A stretch of 64,000 nt of DNA, taken from the NCBI RefSeq assembly GCF_030441895.1, contig NZ_JARJAS010000018.1; one strand, written 5' to 3'. The stretch is from Enterococcus_D entomosocium. Its GTDB lineage: Bacteria > Bacillota > Bacilli > Lactobacillales > Enterococcaceae. Below are positions 41,692 to 49,858 of this stretch, one piece after another. A program made the position numbers and the translations under genes. The notes under the pieces were generated by a model that was given only the letters and a program-made list of their open reading frames with translations, searched no databases and was not told where the DNA came from. Position 1 is the stretch's first letter, and each line of letters opens with the position of its first letter.

Positions 41692-42696
41692 ATGAGGAAT
41701 ATAAAAATTGGGTTGTTCGTCTGTTTGTTTCTAGCTTGCTTGGCTGGTTGCCAAGCAAACAAAGAAACAACCACTGAAACAGCGGAAGAAAGTATTGTGA
41801 TCGGTTTTTCCCAGTCGGGAACGGAAAGCAGCTGGCGTAAACGCCATACGGAATCGATCCGCACTGAATTAGAGAAGGAAGGCTATGAAGTCCTTTATCG
41901 TAACGGTTATATGAATCAAGAGCGACAGATCCAAGATATCCGTAATTTTATCGTGTATCAAGTCGATGCCATCGTCTTTACCCCCATTCAGGAAAACAAT
42001 TGGGAACCGATTTTGGAAGAAGCGGCCCAAGCTGGGATTCCCGTTTTCGTGGTAGATCGACATGTCAATGTCAGCGATCCCTCTTTATTTTTGACCCATA
42101 TCGGGCCAAGCTTCAAAGCCGAGGGCAATCGTGCAGGTCTCTACGTTAGTAATTATTATAAAGAGCATGAGAACAAAACAGTCAATGTTTTAGAATTGAC
42201 GGGACTGGATGCTACGTCCCCGACGTATTTGCGCTCAGAAGGGTTCCGAGAAACCATCAAGCGTGATTATGCCCATAACAATGTGACGATCCAAGTCGTA
42301 GACGAATTAAACGGCGATTTCATCCGCCGTAAAGGCAAAGAAGTCATCGAACAATACATCGAAGCAGGCAAAATGGAACAGATTGATGTCTTGTTCAGCC
42401 ACAATGATGAGATGACGTTGGGTGCCCTAGAAGCCTTAGAAAAAACCGATATTGAGCCGGGGAAGGATTTAGTGATCGTATCGATCGATGCTCAAAAAGA
42501 AATGATCGATAAATTGAAGCAAGGAGTGGTCAATTGTGTCGTTGAGTGCAACCCAGATGCCGGGGTGTTCGTCAAAAATGCCATCTCTCGCTACTTGGCT
42601 CGCGGCGCCGATGCCATCCCTCGTGAAATCTATGTCCATGAAACGGTTTTTTCCAGTGACATGGATTTCGATCAGATTCCACCGAGAAATTATTGA
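41692..42696 (+). CDS. YtfQ-like sugar-binding lipoprotein, sensor component
   Basis: A 334-residue lipoprotein (LAGC, Cys20) of the YtfQ group of galactofuranose/arabinofuranose-binding proteins. Strong matches to YtfQ are GFSQSGTESSWR, NWEPILEEAAQAGIPVFVVD, NVLELTG, NGDFIRRKGKEVIEQYI and SHNDEMTLGALEAL. It is encoded with a histidine kinase and a response regulator rather than with permeases, so it most likely presents ligand to the kinase, as XylFII does for LytS in clostridia. The ATG at 41692 is eight bases after GAGG; the GTG nine bases earlier lies inside the site. Ligand: probably a pentofuranose; not proven. Confidence 0.85.
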   Translation: MRNIKIGLFVCLFLACLAGCQANKETTTETAEESIVIGFSQSGTESSWRKRHTESIRTELEKEGYEVLYRNGYMNQERQIQDIRNFIVYQVDAIVFTPIQENNWEPILEEAAQAGIPVFVVDRHVNVSDPSLFLTHIGPSFKAEGNRAGLYVSNYYKEHENKTVNVLELTGLDATSPTYLRSEGFRETIKRDYAHNNVTIQVVDELNGDFIRRKGKEVIEQYIEAGKMEQIDVLFSHNDEMTLGALEALEKTDIEPGKDLVIVSIDAQKEMIDKLKQGVVNCVVECNPDAGVFVKNAISRYLARGADAIPREIYVHETVFSSDMDFDQIPPRNY

Positions 42697-42706
42697 GGAG
42701 ATGAAG

Positions 42707-44155
42707 ATGAAAACAAAAAGTATCAAGGGCATCTTTCAACAGACGAATAAACTGATGATCCTCGTCGCCTTTATTCCCCTCGTACTAAGTAGTGTGTTTT
42801 ATTCGCGGCAGATTTTCATTTACCAAAATACCATTAACAATATTGAAGAAGCCAATCAGCTATCGGAAAAAGTCGATGCCATTGTCTTGGAGGAGATGTG
42901 GGACTTAGTCTTTGGCCAAAAAACCGTCGCACAAGTCCAAGAAACCAATGTAATTGAGGAATTGAGGAGCGACCTGCAACACATCCAAGAAAATACCAGC
43001 ACTGCGAAAGAGCTCAATATTTTAGCGGTCGCCTTTCGGACGCTCGATTCTTTAGAAACCTATCAGCAACAGTTGATCGACAATATTCTCAAGGATGAAC
43101 CGGTGGAAAAAAACCAATACGTCATGATCCAAGTGGATTCGGTGATCGATTTGCTATCCGATATTTTGCAGCAATTCGTCGGGGTAGAGATCAGCTTAGC
43201 CAGCCAAACCAATCACGAACTAGTCCAATCGGTATTGTTACTGATCCTTTTTCAAGTCGTGTTGCTTTTGATCATCTTTGCTATCATCAATAAAAACCGC
43301 CGCTTTGTTCGGGACAATCTGCAAGACCCATTGGATCGGTTATTAGATCTTTCCAACGAACTATCCCAAGGACATTTGAGCTACCGAGCAGAACTGCCAG
43401 AAACCCCAGAACTGCGGACCTTGACGAGTAGCTTGAATCGAATGGCAGATGACTTGACCCGGCTCTTGGAAGAAAATGCCTTGAAGCAGTATCACTTAGC
43501 CCAAAGTGAGGTGCGGGTCTTACAAGCCCAGATTACCCCACATTTCATCTATAATAGTTTAGATGCGATCGTTTCTTTGATTGAAGCTACCCGTTACGAG
43601 CAAGCAACGGAAATGACCTATGCGTTATCGGATTTTTTCCGTATCTCCTTAAGCAAAGGGCAAGACTGGATTCCTTTGGAAAAAGAATTGCGGCATGTGG
43701 GCGATTACTTGAAGATTTTGCAGATTCGCTATGGTAGGATGCTGTCTTACACCATCGAAGATCAAACCGTCAGTTCAGAACTGCAGGTTTTGAAAATGGT
43801 CCTGCAGCCCCTAGTTGAAAACGCCGTTTATCATGGCACCAAGTTTGTCCGTCGCGTCGGCATGATTCGAATTACAGTGTCAGAATTGCCTCACCAGATT
43901 CAAATGACCATCAGTGACAACGGCATTGGGATCGACCCTGACCGTTTGGAGGAGATTCGTCGTAACCTTAAAGAAACCACTGATCCCGCCTCTGAGAGCG
44001 GCTATGGCCTATATAACGTCTATCGCCGTCTCCAACTGAACTACGGCAGCGAAGCGCAACTGACGATCCACAGTCATTACCAAGAAGGCACCACGATTAA
44101 CGTCACAGTACCAAAAAGGGAGGAACCCAGCCATGTACAAAGTGTTCATAGTTGA
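42707..44155 (+). CDS. Sensor histidine kinase, YesM/LytS type (His_kinase PF06580)
   Basis: A 482-residue membrane kinase. Membrane spans lie at about residues 15-35 and 172-195, enclosing an extracellular helical region of about 135 residues that could contact the sugar-binding lipoprotein. A HAMP segment (QDPLDRLLDLSNELSQGHLS) follows, then the His-kinase motif QITPHFIYNSLD (His279) and the ATPase N-box LVENAVYHG (Asn372) with DNGIGID. The ATG at 42707 is six bases after GAGGAG and ten bases after the lipoprotein stop. It overlaps the response regulator gene by 23 bases. Confidence 0.93.
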   Translation: MKTKSIKGIFQQTNKLMILVAFIPLVLSSVFYSRQIFIYQNTINNIEEANQLSEKVDAIVLEEMWDLVFGQKTVAQVQETNVIEELRSDLQHIQENTSTAKELNILAVAFRTLDSLETYQQQLIDNILKDEPVEKNQYVMIQVDSVIDLLSDILQQFVGVEISLASQTNHELVQSVLLLILFQVVLLLIIFAIINKNRRFVRDNLQDPLDRLLDLSNELSQGHLSYRAELPETPELRTLTSSLNRMADDLTRLLEENALKQYHLAQSEVRVLQAQITPHFIYNSLDAIVSLIEATRYEQATEMTYALSDFFRISLSKGQDWIPLEKELRHVGDYLKILQIRYGRMLSYTIEDQTVSSELQVLKMVLQPLVENAVYHGTKFVRRVGMIRITVSELPHQIQMTISDNGIGIDPDRLEEIRRNLKETTDPASESGYGLYNVYRRLQLNYGSEAQLTIHSHYQEGTTINVTVPKREEPSHVQSVHS

Positions 44156-45686
44156 AGATGAGCATCTGATTCGCGATAGTTTGCGTCACCAAATCATGAC
44201 TCTCGCCAAACAATACCCGATCGTTTATAGCGATGAAGCCGCCGATGGCGAATTGGCGCTAGCTTCGATCCTTGATCTGCGTCCGGATATTATTATCAGC
44301 GATATCAAAATGCCGTTTATGGATGGCTTGGTCTTTGCGAAAGAAGCCAAAAAATTATTGCCGCAAGTTCGCATTATTTTTGTTAGCGGCTTTGATGATT
44401 TTGACTATGCAAAAACGGCACTGCAGCTGCAAGCAGACGATTACTTACTCAAGCCCATCAAAAACGAAGAATTAGAACAAGCCATCAAAACCGTCGTTCA
44501 ACACTTAGATGAACAACAAACCACCCATCAGCAATTATCCAAAGAAGACGATTTATTCGAAATGGAAATCAAAAAAAATCACTTTCTGAATCATCTTTTT
44601 AAACAAAAGATCACGATCTCAGAAGCTTTTTTGCAAGCAGAAGAACTGGGACGGCGCTTTTCAGGCAAACAGTTTTGTGTGCTGTTAGCAAAAACCCCCT
44701 TCAATCAAAGTTTTTCTGACTACACTCGCTTTAGCCAGCAGCTGACCAAAGCCTATGAGCAAGATGATGCCGTCTTGTTCTCCAGTGTGTCTAGCCGCTT
44801 CATCAAGTTTTTACTTTTTGACCATGACCGCGAACAAGTTTTAGAAAAAGCCTATCAGATCGCTCAAAGCCTCGTTCATGGTTCTGGGGAAGAAGTGGCA
44901 GTGGCGATCGGACCTATAGCAGATCGCTTCTCGGGCATCCCTCTTTCTTATCAGAAAGCTCGTGACATGCTAAAAACCTATGGCAGCATCCGCAAGGAAA
45001 AAATCATCAGCTATGAAGATGACATTCGGGAAGGGGAACTGTCCCCCACCAATCCTTTCAAAACCGATCTTGCTTCAAGACTGGCAAATGCTGGGAAACA
45101 GACGATCCCTGAGCTGACCGATGAATTGATGGCGCCTCAAGGGACCGTTGAGCGAACGCAAATGTACCGTTTGTTCGTCTTGGTCGAATTGCTGGCATTA
45201 TTGAAGAAAAAAGACAGTCATTCGCTGCCCCAGATCGTTCAGCACGCCCATGACTTAGACTATCTAGCGGCATTGACCCATGAGCCAGAGAACTATCAAA
45301 CGACTCTGGCAGAACTGTTGCCGCTATTGACCAAACAACCCATCAATCCTGCAATGGCGAAGTATCAAAGCGTCATCAATCAAGCCAAAGCCTTTATCAG
45401 TGAGCACTTTTCTGATCCCAATATTTCCTTAAATGTAGTTGCTGAAAAAGTTCATTTGAGTCCGGCGCACTTCAGCACCATCTTCTCGCAAGCCACTGAT
45501 TCTACGTTTATCGAATACTTGACCGAGCAACGATTGACCTTAGCTAAGGAACTGCTGTTAACGACAAATCTACGGCTATCTGAGATCGCCTTTGATGTTG
45601 GCTATAATGACCCAAATTATTTTTCCTTTTTGTTCAAGAAGAAAGAAAGTATCTCACCGAAAGAATACCGTCAAAAAAATGCCTAG
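44133..45686 (+). CDS. Response regulator, YesN type (REC + AraC helix-turn-helix)
   Basis: A 517-residue regulator. Residues 1-120 are a receiver domain with phospho-acceptor Asp57 (PDIIISDIKMPFMDG) and Lys near 109 (LLKPIKNEEL). The middle 280 residues are a linker or sensor region of unknown fold. The last 100 residues carry two AraC-type helix-turn-helix motifs (VVAEKVHLSPAHFSTIFSQA and RLSEIAFDVGYNDPNYFSFL). It ends the three-gene sensing operon and probably activates the divergent chvE-gguAB-EIIB operon. Confidence 0.93.
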   Translation: MYKVFIVEDEHLIRDSLRHQIMTLAKQYPIVYSDEAADGELALASILDLRPDIIISDIKMPFMDGLVFAKEAKKLLPQVRIIFVSGFDDFDYAKTALQLQADDYLLKPIKNEELEQAIKTVVQHLDEQQTTHQQLSKEDDLFEMEIKKNHFLNHLFKQKITISEAFLQAEELGRRFSGKQFCVLLAKTPFNQSFSDYTRFSQQLTKAYEQDDAVLFSSVSSRFIKFLLFDHDREQVLEKAYQIAQSLVHGSGEEVAVAIGPIADRFSGIPLSYQKARDMLKTYGSIRKEKIISYEDDIREGELSPTNPFKTDLASRLANAGKQTIPELTDELMAPQGTVERTQMYRLFVLVELLALLKKKDSHSLPQIVQHAHDLDYLAALTHEPENYQTTLAELLPLLTKQPINPAMAKYQSVINQAKAFISEHFSDPNISLNVVAEKVHLSPAHFSTIFSQATDSTFIEYLTEQRLTLAKELLLTTNLRLSEIAFDVGYNDPNYFSFLFKKKESISPKEYRQKNA

Positions 45687-45704
45687 TTGAATGAATGGAT
45701 ACAA

Positions 45705-45746
45705 AAAAAGAGTGAGAGACAGCAAAATCGTCCTCACTCTTTTTTA
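45705..45746. terminator. Bidirectional terminator response regulator/topB
   Basis: GAGTGAG and CTCACTC, extended by A6 and T6 on the outside, lie between the convergent genes. Confidence 0.85.
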
Positions 45747-45763
45747 TTTTCTACCTCATTCAG

Positions 45764-47836
45764 TTATTTCTTCTCCATAGCAGCTTTTAAAGCAGCTGCT
45801 AATGGGCTTTCTTGCGGTTCTTCTTGATTGATTTTATTCATCAAGCGGCGTTCTTCGTGTTTCGACAGCTTTTTGCTGCGCTCTTTTTTATCCGCCATTT
45901 TTTCGGTGGTCCCATCGAATTTACAGCGGAAATAGGCGCCATTTTTGCCCTCAATGATCTCCATCTTTCGGTGACATTGCGGGCAACGTCGGTTTGAAAC
46001 TTTCGGGTCTTTCCGACGACGGTACTTGCAGGTGCCACTAGAACAAACATAGATCTTGCCATCACGGGTATTTTTCTCCCGCAATGGTTCGCCGCATTCT
46101 GGACACCGTTTTTGGGTCAATGAGAAATCTTGGTACTTGCTCTCACTTTGCTTGATTTCTTTAACCAATTGTTTAGTGTCTGCTTCGATTTGCGCGAGGA
46201 AGGTTTGGGCAGAGTAGGTGCCTTTCGCGATGGCTTCCAGTTCCTTCTCCCATTTTTCCGTCAACTCTGGTGTCACCAAGGAAGGATTGACTAAGACTAA
46301 CAACTGCTTGCCTTTTGGCGATACTTGCAAGCCGCTTGGGGTCCGCTCCATCAGCTCAGATTTGATCAGCTTTTCAATGATCTCCGCACGGGTTGCCGGC
46401 GTACCGAGACTATGTTTTTCCATTTTACCTAAAAGAGTTCCTTCATTCAACGGTTTCGGTGGTGTGGTCAACTCTTTCTGGATGGTGAACTCAGGCTTGA
46501 CGGTACTGCCTTTTTGCCAAGCTATGTCACTGGTTTCTTCTTCAGAAGTCGTTTTCCATCCCGCTTCTAACACGGTATTGCGGTTGAATACAAAGGTTTC
46601 TGAACCAAAGGTCACGGTCACTTTCTGCTGCTGCTTTTTATGGGGTTTCGCAAAGAGCATTAAGAAACGACTAACGATCATTTGATAGATCCGTTGTTCA
46701 TCGGTAGTTAATTTTTCATAACGTGCCCGCTGTTCCGTTGGCAATAGGGCATGGTGATCGGTAACTTTTTTATCATTGAAGACAGCTTGCTGCACCACTT
46801 GTCCGCCATTTTTCAAGTATCCTTTGACTTCTGGGGCAAAATCCGCAACTGCCTGCAGGCGTTCCTTCATGGTTGCCTTCATATCATTAGTCAAATACTT
46901 GGAATCCGTCCTTGGGTAAGTGACGATTTTATGGGTTTCATACAAGCTTTGAACAAGCGACAAGGTCTTCTTGGCTGAAAATCCATAACGCTGATTGGCT
47001 TCTCGTTGGATCTCGGTCAAATCGTAGGGCAATGGTGCACTTTCTGTTTTGACCTTTTCTTCGATCGCTGTCACGCGACCATTTTGTTGACTCATTTGCT
47101 TGACCAATGCTTCGGCGTCGCTGCGTTCTTTTAGTTGATAGGGATTTTTTTGCTGCAGGCGGGCCTTGGCATCGCCTACGTTTAGGGTAATCACATGATA
47201 GGTTTGCGGACGGAAACTCTCGATTTGCATTTCCTGACTGCGCACCAAAGCTAAGGTAGGGGTTTGGACCCGACCCGCACTAAGATTGTCTTGATATTTG
47301 ACCGTCAATGCCCGCGTGACATTCAACCCTACCAGCCAGTCGGCTTTTGCCCGCGCAAGGGCGGAGTAGTAAAGATTGTCGTAGTGCTTGGCTGACTGCA
47401 ATTTTGCAAAGCCTTCTTTGATGGCTTTAGGGGTTTGCGAAGAAATCCACAAACGTTTGACTGGTTTGTCAAAACGAACCCACTCCAAAATCCAGCGAGC
47501 GACTAGCTCCCCTTCTCTTCCCGCATCGGTAGCGATCACGACTTCCCCGACATCTTTTCTTTGAGCCAATTGTTTGATGGCTTTTAGTTGATGACCGGTT
47601 TTTGGCAACGGCTTGATCCCGATGGACTTAGGGATCATCGGTAACGTTTCCATCTGCCATGATGCCCACTCTTTGTTTAAATCTTCAGGCATTTTCAAGC
47701 CCAATAAATGACCAAGGGCCCAAGTAACGATCGCCTTGGGTCCTTCGTAATAATTTTTATGTTTTTGCTCACAGCCCAAAACTTTGCTGAGGTCTTTGGC
47801 AACGCTTGGCTTTTCCGCTAGAATTAGTTGTTTCAT
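45764..47836 (-). CDS. topB: DNA topoisomerase III (type IA)
   Basis: A 690-residue decatenating enzyme. It starts MKQLILAEKPSVAKDLSKVL with the TOPRIM domain; ATDAGREGELVARWI (near 105) holds the acidic residues, and the catalytic Tyr is in THKIVTYPRTDSKYL near residue 310. The C-terminus has zinc-ribbon Cys sets (CPECGEPL, CSSGTCKY, RRCPQCHRKM), as in Gram-positive TopB. The start is placed at 47836, which follows AGGAAAG; the upstream in-frame extension of 38 codons lies within the DUF1033 gene. Confidence 0.95.
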   Translation of the reverse strand: MKQLILAEKPSVAKDLSKVLGCEQKHKNYYEGPKAIVTWALGHLLGLKMPEDLNKEWASWQMETLPMIPKSIGIKPLPKTGHQLKAIKQLAQRKDVGEVVIATDAGREGELVARWILEWVRFDKPVKRLWISSQTPKAIKEGFAKLQSAKHYDNLYYSALARAKADWLVGLNVTRALTVKYQDNLSAGRVQTPTLALVRSQEMQIESFRPQTYHVITLNVGDAKARLQQKNPYQLKERSDAEALVKQMSQQNGRVTAIEEKVKTESAPLPYDLTEIQREANQRYGFSAKKTLSLVQSLYETHKIVTYPRTDSKYLTNDMKATMKERLQAVADFAPEVKGYLKNGGQVVQQAVFNDKKVTDHHALLPTEQRARYEKLTTDEQRIYQMIVSRFLMLFAKPHKKQQQKVTVTFGSETFVFNRNTVLEAGWKTTSEEETSDIAWQKGSTVKPEFTIQKELTTPPKPLNEGTLLGKMEKHSLGTPATRAEIIEKLIKSELMERTPSGLQVSPKGKQLLVLVNPSLVTPELTEKWEKELEAIAKGTYSAQTFLAQIEADTKQLVKEIKQSESKYQDFSLTQKRCPECGEPLREKNTRDGKIYVCSSGTCKYRRRKDPKVSNRRCPQCHRKMEIIEGKNGAYFRCKFDGTTEKMADKKERSKKLSKHEERRLMNKINQEEPQESPLAAALKAAMEKK

Positions 47837-48146
47837 AAAAATCTTTCCTGCTTTCGTCGACGACTTGCTGATATTCTTTGAGCAATGCCAGTCCAATATA
47901 TTGTTGGAGGTAATCGTCGCATTCTTCGCACCAGCGTTCGTCTTCTTCATTCCAAAAAGCCGTCATAAAGTTTGATTTTGCATTTATGTACGAATACTCT
48001 TCTCTGATTTCTTGCCATTTTTGTTCATAAAATGACTGCGCCTCGCTGAAAGTTGCAAATGTGAACGCCTCTTGAATATCTGACTGCCATCCCTCAAAAA
48101 ACCACCACGGTTCATTGTCCCCATACATGACTACTACTTGATACAT
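47769..48146 (-). CDS. DUF1033 family protein
   Basis: A 125-residue soluble protein beginning MYQVVVMYGDNEPWWFFEGW, the signature of DUF1033, with an acidic WNEEDERWCEECDDYLQQY centre containing two Cys close together. Function unknown. It lies directly upstream of topB, and its last 68 bases overlap the topB start in another frame, so the two are transcribed together. The overlap is long for such a pair; the C-terminal 20 residues may be an extension peculiar to this strain. Confidence 0.82.
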   Translation of the reverse strand: MYQVVVMYGDNEPWWFFEGWQSDIQEAFTFATFSEAQSFYEQKWQEIREEYSYINAKSNFMTAFWNEEDERWCEECDDYLQQYIGLALLKEYQQVVDESRKDFYETTNSSGKAKRCQRPQQSFGL

Positions 48147-48175
48147 TCCATTGCTCCTTTCACGATTCCTTCCCC

Positions 48176-48204
48176 ATATTAGTCACTTTTACTTAAACTT
48201 GCAA
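48176..48204 (-). promoter_or_regulatory. Promoter of DUF1033-topB
   Basis: Reading leftward, TTGCAA (48204-48199), 17 bases, TAATAT (48181-48176). Confidence 0.55.
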
Positions 48205-48324
48205 GGAATAAGTTTCAGCATTTAAACATCGCTTAAAGAATTCATTAAACCTTCGTTTTTTTGTACGTTTTATTGGTTGCTTAAGATTACATCATTTCTA
48301 TGCCCTTATAGTCTAGCACAGAAG

Positions 48325-48350
48325 TTTCCTGTTGTGAATATAACAGGAAA
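48325..48350. repeat. Inverted repeat in the DUF1033/AAA ATPase divergent region
   Basis: Perfect 9-base arms TTTCCTGTT and AACAGGAAA with an eight-base spacer. It lies in the 312-base non-coding stretch 48147-48458 between divergent genes, where a terminator is not expected, so an operator is possible. Confidence 0.45.
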
Positions 48351-48416
48351 AGATTAAAAAAATATCAAACAAGATTTATTTTAACCTCGCAAAAAAAAAT
48401 TTATCTGTGATGGATA

Positions 48417-48425
48417 TGCTACAAT
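48417..48425 (+). promoter_or_regulatory. Extended -10 promoter of the AAA ATPase gene
   Basis: TGCTACAAT fits the extended -10 form TGnTATAAT with one mismatch, 34 bases before the ATG. No good -35 is seen. Confidence 0.5.
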
Positions 48426-48458
48426 AATGGCAACCATGAAACTGCCAGGAGGTGCCCC

Positions 48459-49319
48459 ATGTATCTCGAACAAATCACTTTTCCCGATCAAGAAACCGAG
48501 TTTGATTTTTTCCTTTCTATCCAACGGACTGTCTATGATTCTTACTACCCTTTTCAGATTCTCAGTGCCCGCCGTTTTCAGCAGATCGATTTTGAACCAA
48601 TCACGATTTTATATGGCGGCAATGGTTCTGGCAAAACCACTGCATTGAACGTGATTGCCGAAAAGATCCACGCGCAGCGCTTTGCTGCGTATAATCGGTC
48701 GAATTTTTTCGAGGACTATCTATCCTACTGTTCTGCTCGTAGCAACGACGAACCGCAAGAAAAAGTGCTATTGACCAGCGATGACGTCTTTGACTTCATG
48801 CTTGATATTCGAAACTTAAATCAAGGGATCGATCATCGCCGAGAAGAAGTGTTTCAAGAATACTACCAAGCAAAGTATGCGGACTTTCGTTTCACAGGTT
48901 TTGACGATTACCATGAATTGAAGAAAGTCAATCTCGCACGATCCAACACACAGTCCAAATTCACTCGCAAGCACTTGATCGACAACGTCCGAGAATATTC
49001 CAATGGTGAAAGTGCCTTTCGCTTCTTTCAAGAAAAAATTCGTCCCAACAGTCTTTACTTATTAGATGAACCAGAAAATTCCCTTTCTGCTGATCGTCAG
49101 CTGGAACTAGTGCAGTTACTGGAAGATTTTGTCCGCTATGAACAGTGCCAATTCATTATTGCTACTCATAGTCCTTTCGTTTTATCTTTAAAGGAAGCCA
49201 AAATCTATGATTTGGATCAAACACCTGTCGATGTTCGGAAGTGGACGCAGTTAGCTAATGTCCAGCAGTATTACCGCTTTTTTCAAGCACATCAAGCCGA
49301 ATTTGATGATCGATCATGA
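48459..49319 (+). CDS. Stand-alone AAA/ABC-like ATPase
   Basis: A 286-residue cytoplasmic ATPase of the RecF/SMC-like AAA_15/AAA_21 group. Walker A is YGGNGSGKTT (near 53-61), the ABC-like signature is YSNGESAFRF (near 186), Walker B is LYLLDEPENSLS and the switch His is in IIATHSPF. Between Walker A and signature there is no long coiled coil, and no nuclease or TOPRIM domain is attached. The ATG follows CAGGAGG. No partner gene is adjacent, unlike two-gene defence systems with such ATPases. Role unknown; DNA repair or stress functions are possible. Confidence 0.82.
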   Translation: MYLEQITFPDQETEFDFFLSIQRTVYDSYYPFQILSARRFQQIDFEPITILYGGNGSGKTTALNVIAEKIHAQRFAAYNRSNFFEDYLSYCSARSNDEPQEKVLLTSDDVFDFMLDIRNLNQGIDHRREEVFQEYYQAKYADFRFTGFDDYHELKKVNLARSNTQSKFTRKHLIDNVREYSNGESAFRFFQEKIRPNSLYLLDEPENSLSADRQLELVQLLEDFVRYEQCQFIIATHSPFVLSLKEAKIYDLDQTPVDVRKWTQLANVQQYYRFFQAHQAEFDDRS

Positions 49320-49374
49320 CCAAAGCAAACCATTTTCCGTCAAAGATTTCTTTTGGCATTTTTTTCCGCTACAC

Positions 49375-49607
49375 TCACACAAAGACCAAAATCAAATTGA
49401 TCAGAGCAATATAGAAGGCGACAACTCCCGCAATTTTGCCTCACTTGACTTCTGCTTGGTTATACTGATCGGAATGCTCCGCAATCTGAGCGGACAAAAA
49501 GTAGAACTTTTTAAAACAATCAAATACCCTACTAAACCAAATAGTACGGCTAAGGCAAGTTCGTTGATTTGGCTTGAAATGACCTGATTCTGATGAAGCA
49601 TTACCAC
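49375..49607 (-). pseudogene. Decayed small two-span membrane protein gene
   Basis: The first reading frame (start GTG 49607 or ATG 49601) encodes MLHQNQVISSQINELALAVL and continues with a hydrophobic span FGLVGYLIVLK. At the T/A homopolymers at 49507-49517 the coherent reading moves to the -1 frame (KFYFLSAQIAEHSDQYNQAEV), then hits TGA, and after it continues in the same frame as GKIAGVVAFYIALINLILVF before a final stop at 49375. One frameshift and one nonsense codon therefore separate what looks like a single protein of about 75 residues with two membrane spans. I do not recognise the family. An intact 68-residue product of the first frame alone is possible. Confidence 0.5.
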
Positions 49608-49628
49608 CCCTACGGCACTAACGTCCCC

Positions 49629-49661
49629 TCATTTCATGAGGTTGGCTCTTGTACGATTCAT
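49629..49661 (-). CDS. Ten-codon leader ORF in front of the small membrane-protein gene
   Basis: ATG at 49661 follows a strong AGGGGGAGG site and encodes MNRTRANLMK before TGA. Its last codons overlap a small hairpin CCTCAT-GAA-ATGAGG at 49630-49644. About 30 bases later comes GGGGTGG and the start of the membrane-protein gene. The layout resembles a translational attenuator, where ribosome movement on the leader controls the downstream site. Expression is not shown. Confidence 0.45.
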   Translation of the reverse strand: MNRTRANLMK

Positions 49662-49720
49662 GCACCTCCCCCTTTCTTTTAAAAATGCCAATGCATCAAA
49701 AACATTCATTTTCTGACTAA

Positions 49721-49729
49721 ATTATAGCA
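49721..49729 (-). promoter_or_regulatory. Strong extended -10 promoter of the leader ORF
   Basis: Read leftward TGCTATAAT, a perfect extended -10 element, about 60 bases before the leader ORF. No clear -35 is needed with this form. Confidence 0.65.
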
Positions 49730-49796
49730 TAATTTGACTATTTTTTAAAAATAGAACGCGCTCGCTCTAGTCGTATTTTCGAATTGATTAAAAGAA

Positions 49797-49844
49797 AGCC
49801 CTAGCTAAGTGCAACTGATTGGTTCAGTGTTCTTAGCTAGGGCT
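49797..49844 (-). terminator. mnmA terminator
   Basis: Perfect 13-base arms AGCCCTAGCTAAG and CTTAGCTAGGGCT around a 22-base loop, followed leftward by TTTCTTTT. Confidence 0.85.
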
Positions 49845-49858
49845 GATTTTGTTAGGTG

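Noticed and set aside
40359..41864. Long N-terminal extension of the ChvE-like protein
   Set aside because: The extension crosses the promoter and cre of the operon; a lipoprotein signal and a good binding site begin at 41459.
49507..49517. Programmed -1 frameshift in the small membrane-protein gene
   Set aside because: The T-TTA-AAA heptamer fits a slippery site, but the -1 frame meets a TGA before the second membrane span and no strong downstream pairing structure is seen, so decay is simpler.
49258..49587. 109-codon plus-strand frame after the AAA ATPase
   Set aside because: It overlaps the end of the ATPase gene in another frame and runs antisense to the decayed membrane-protein gene; low-complexity sequence and no binding site.
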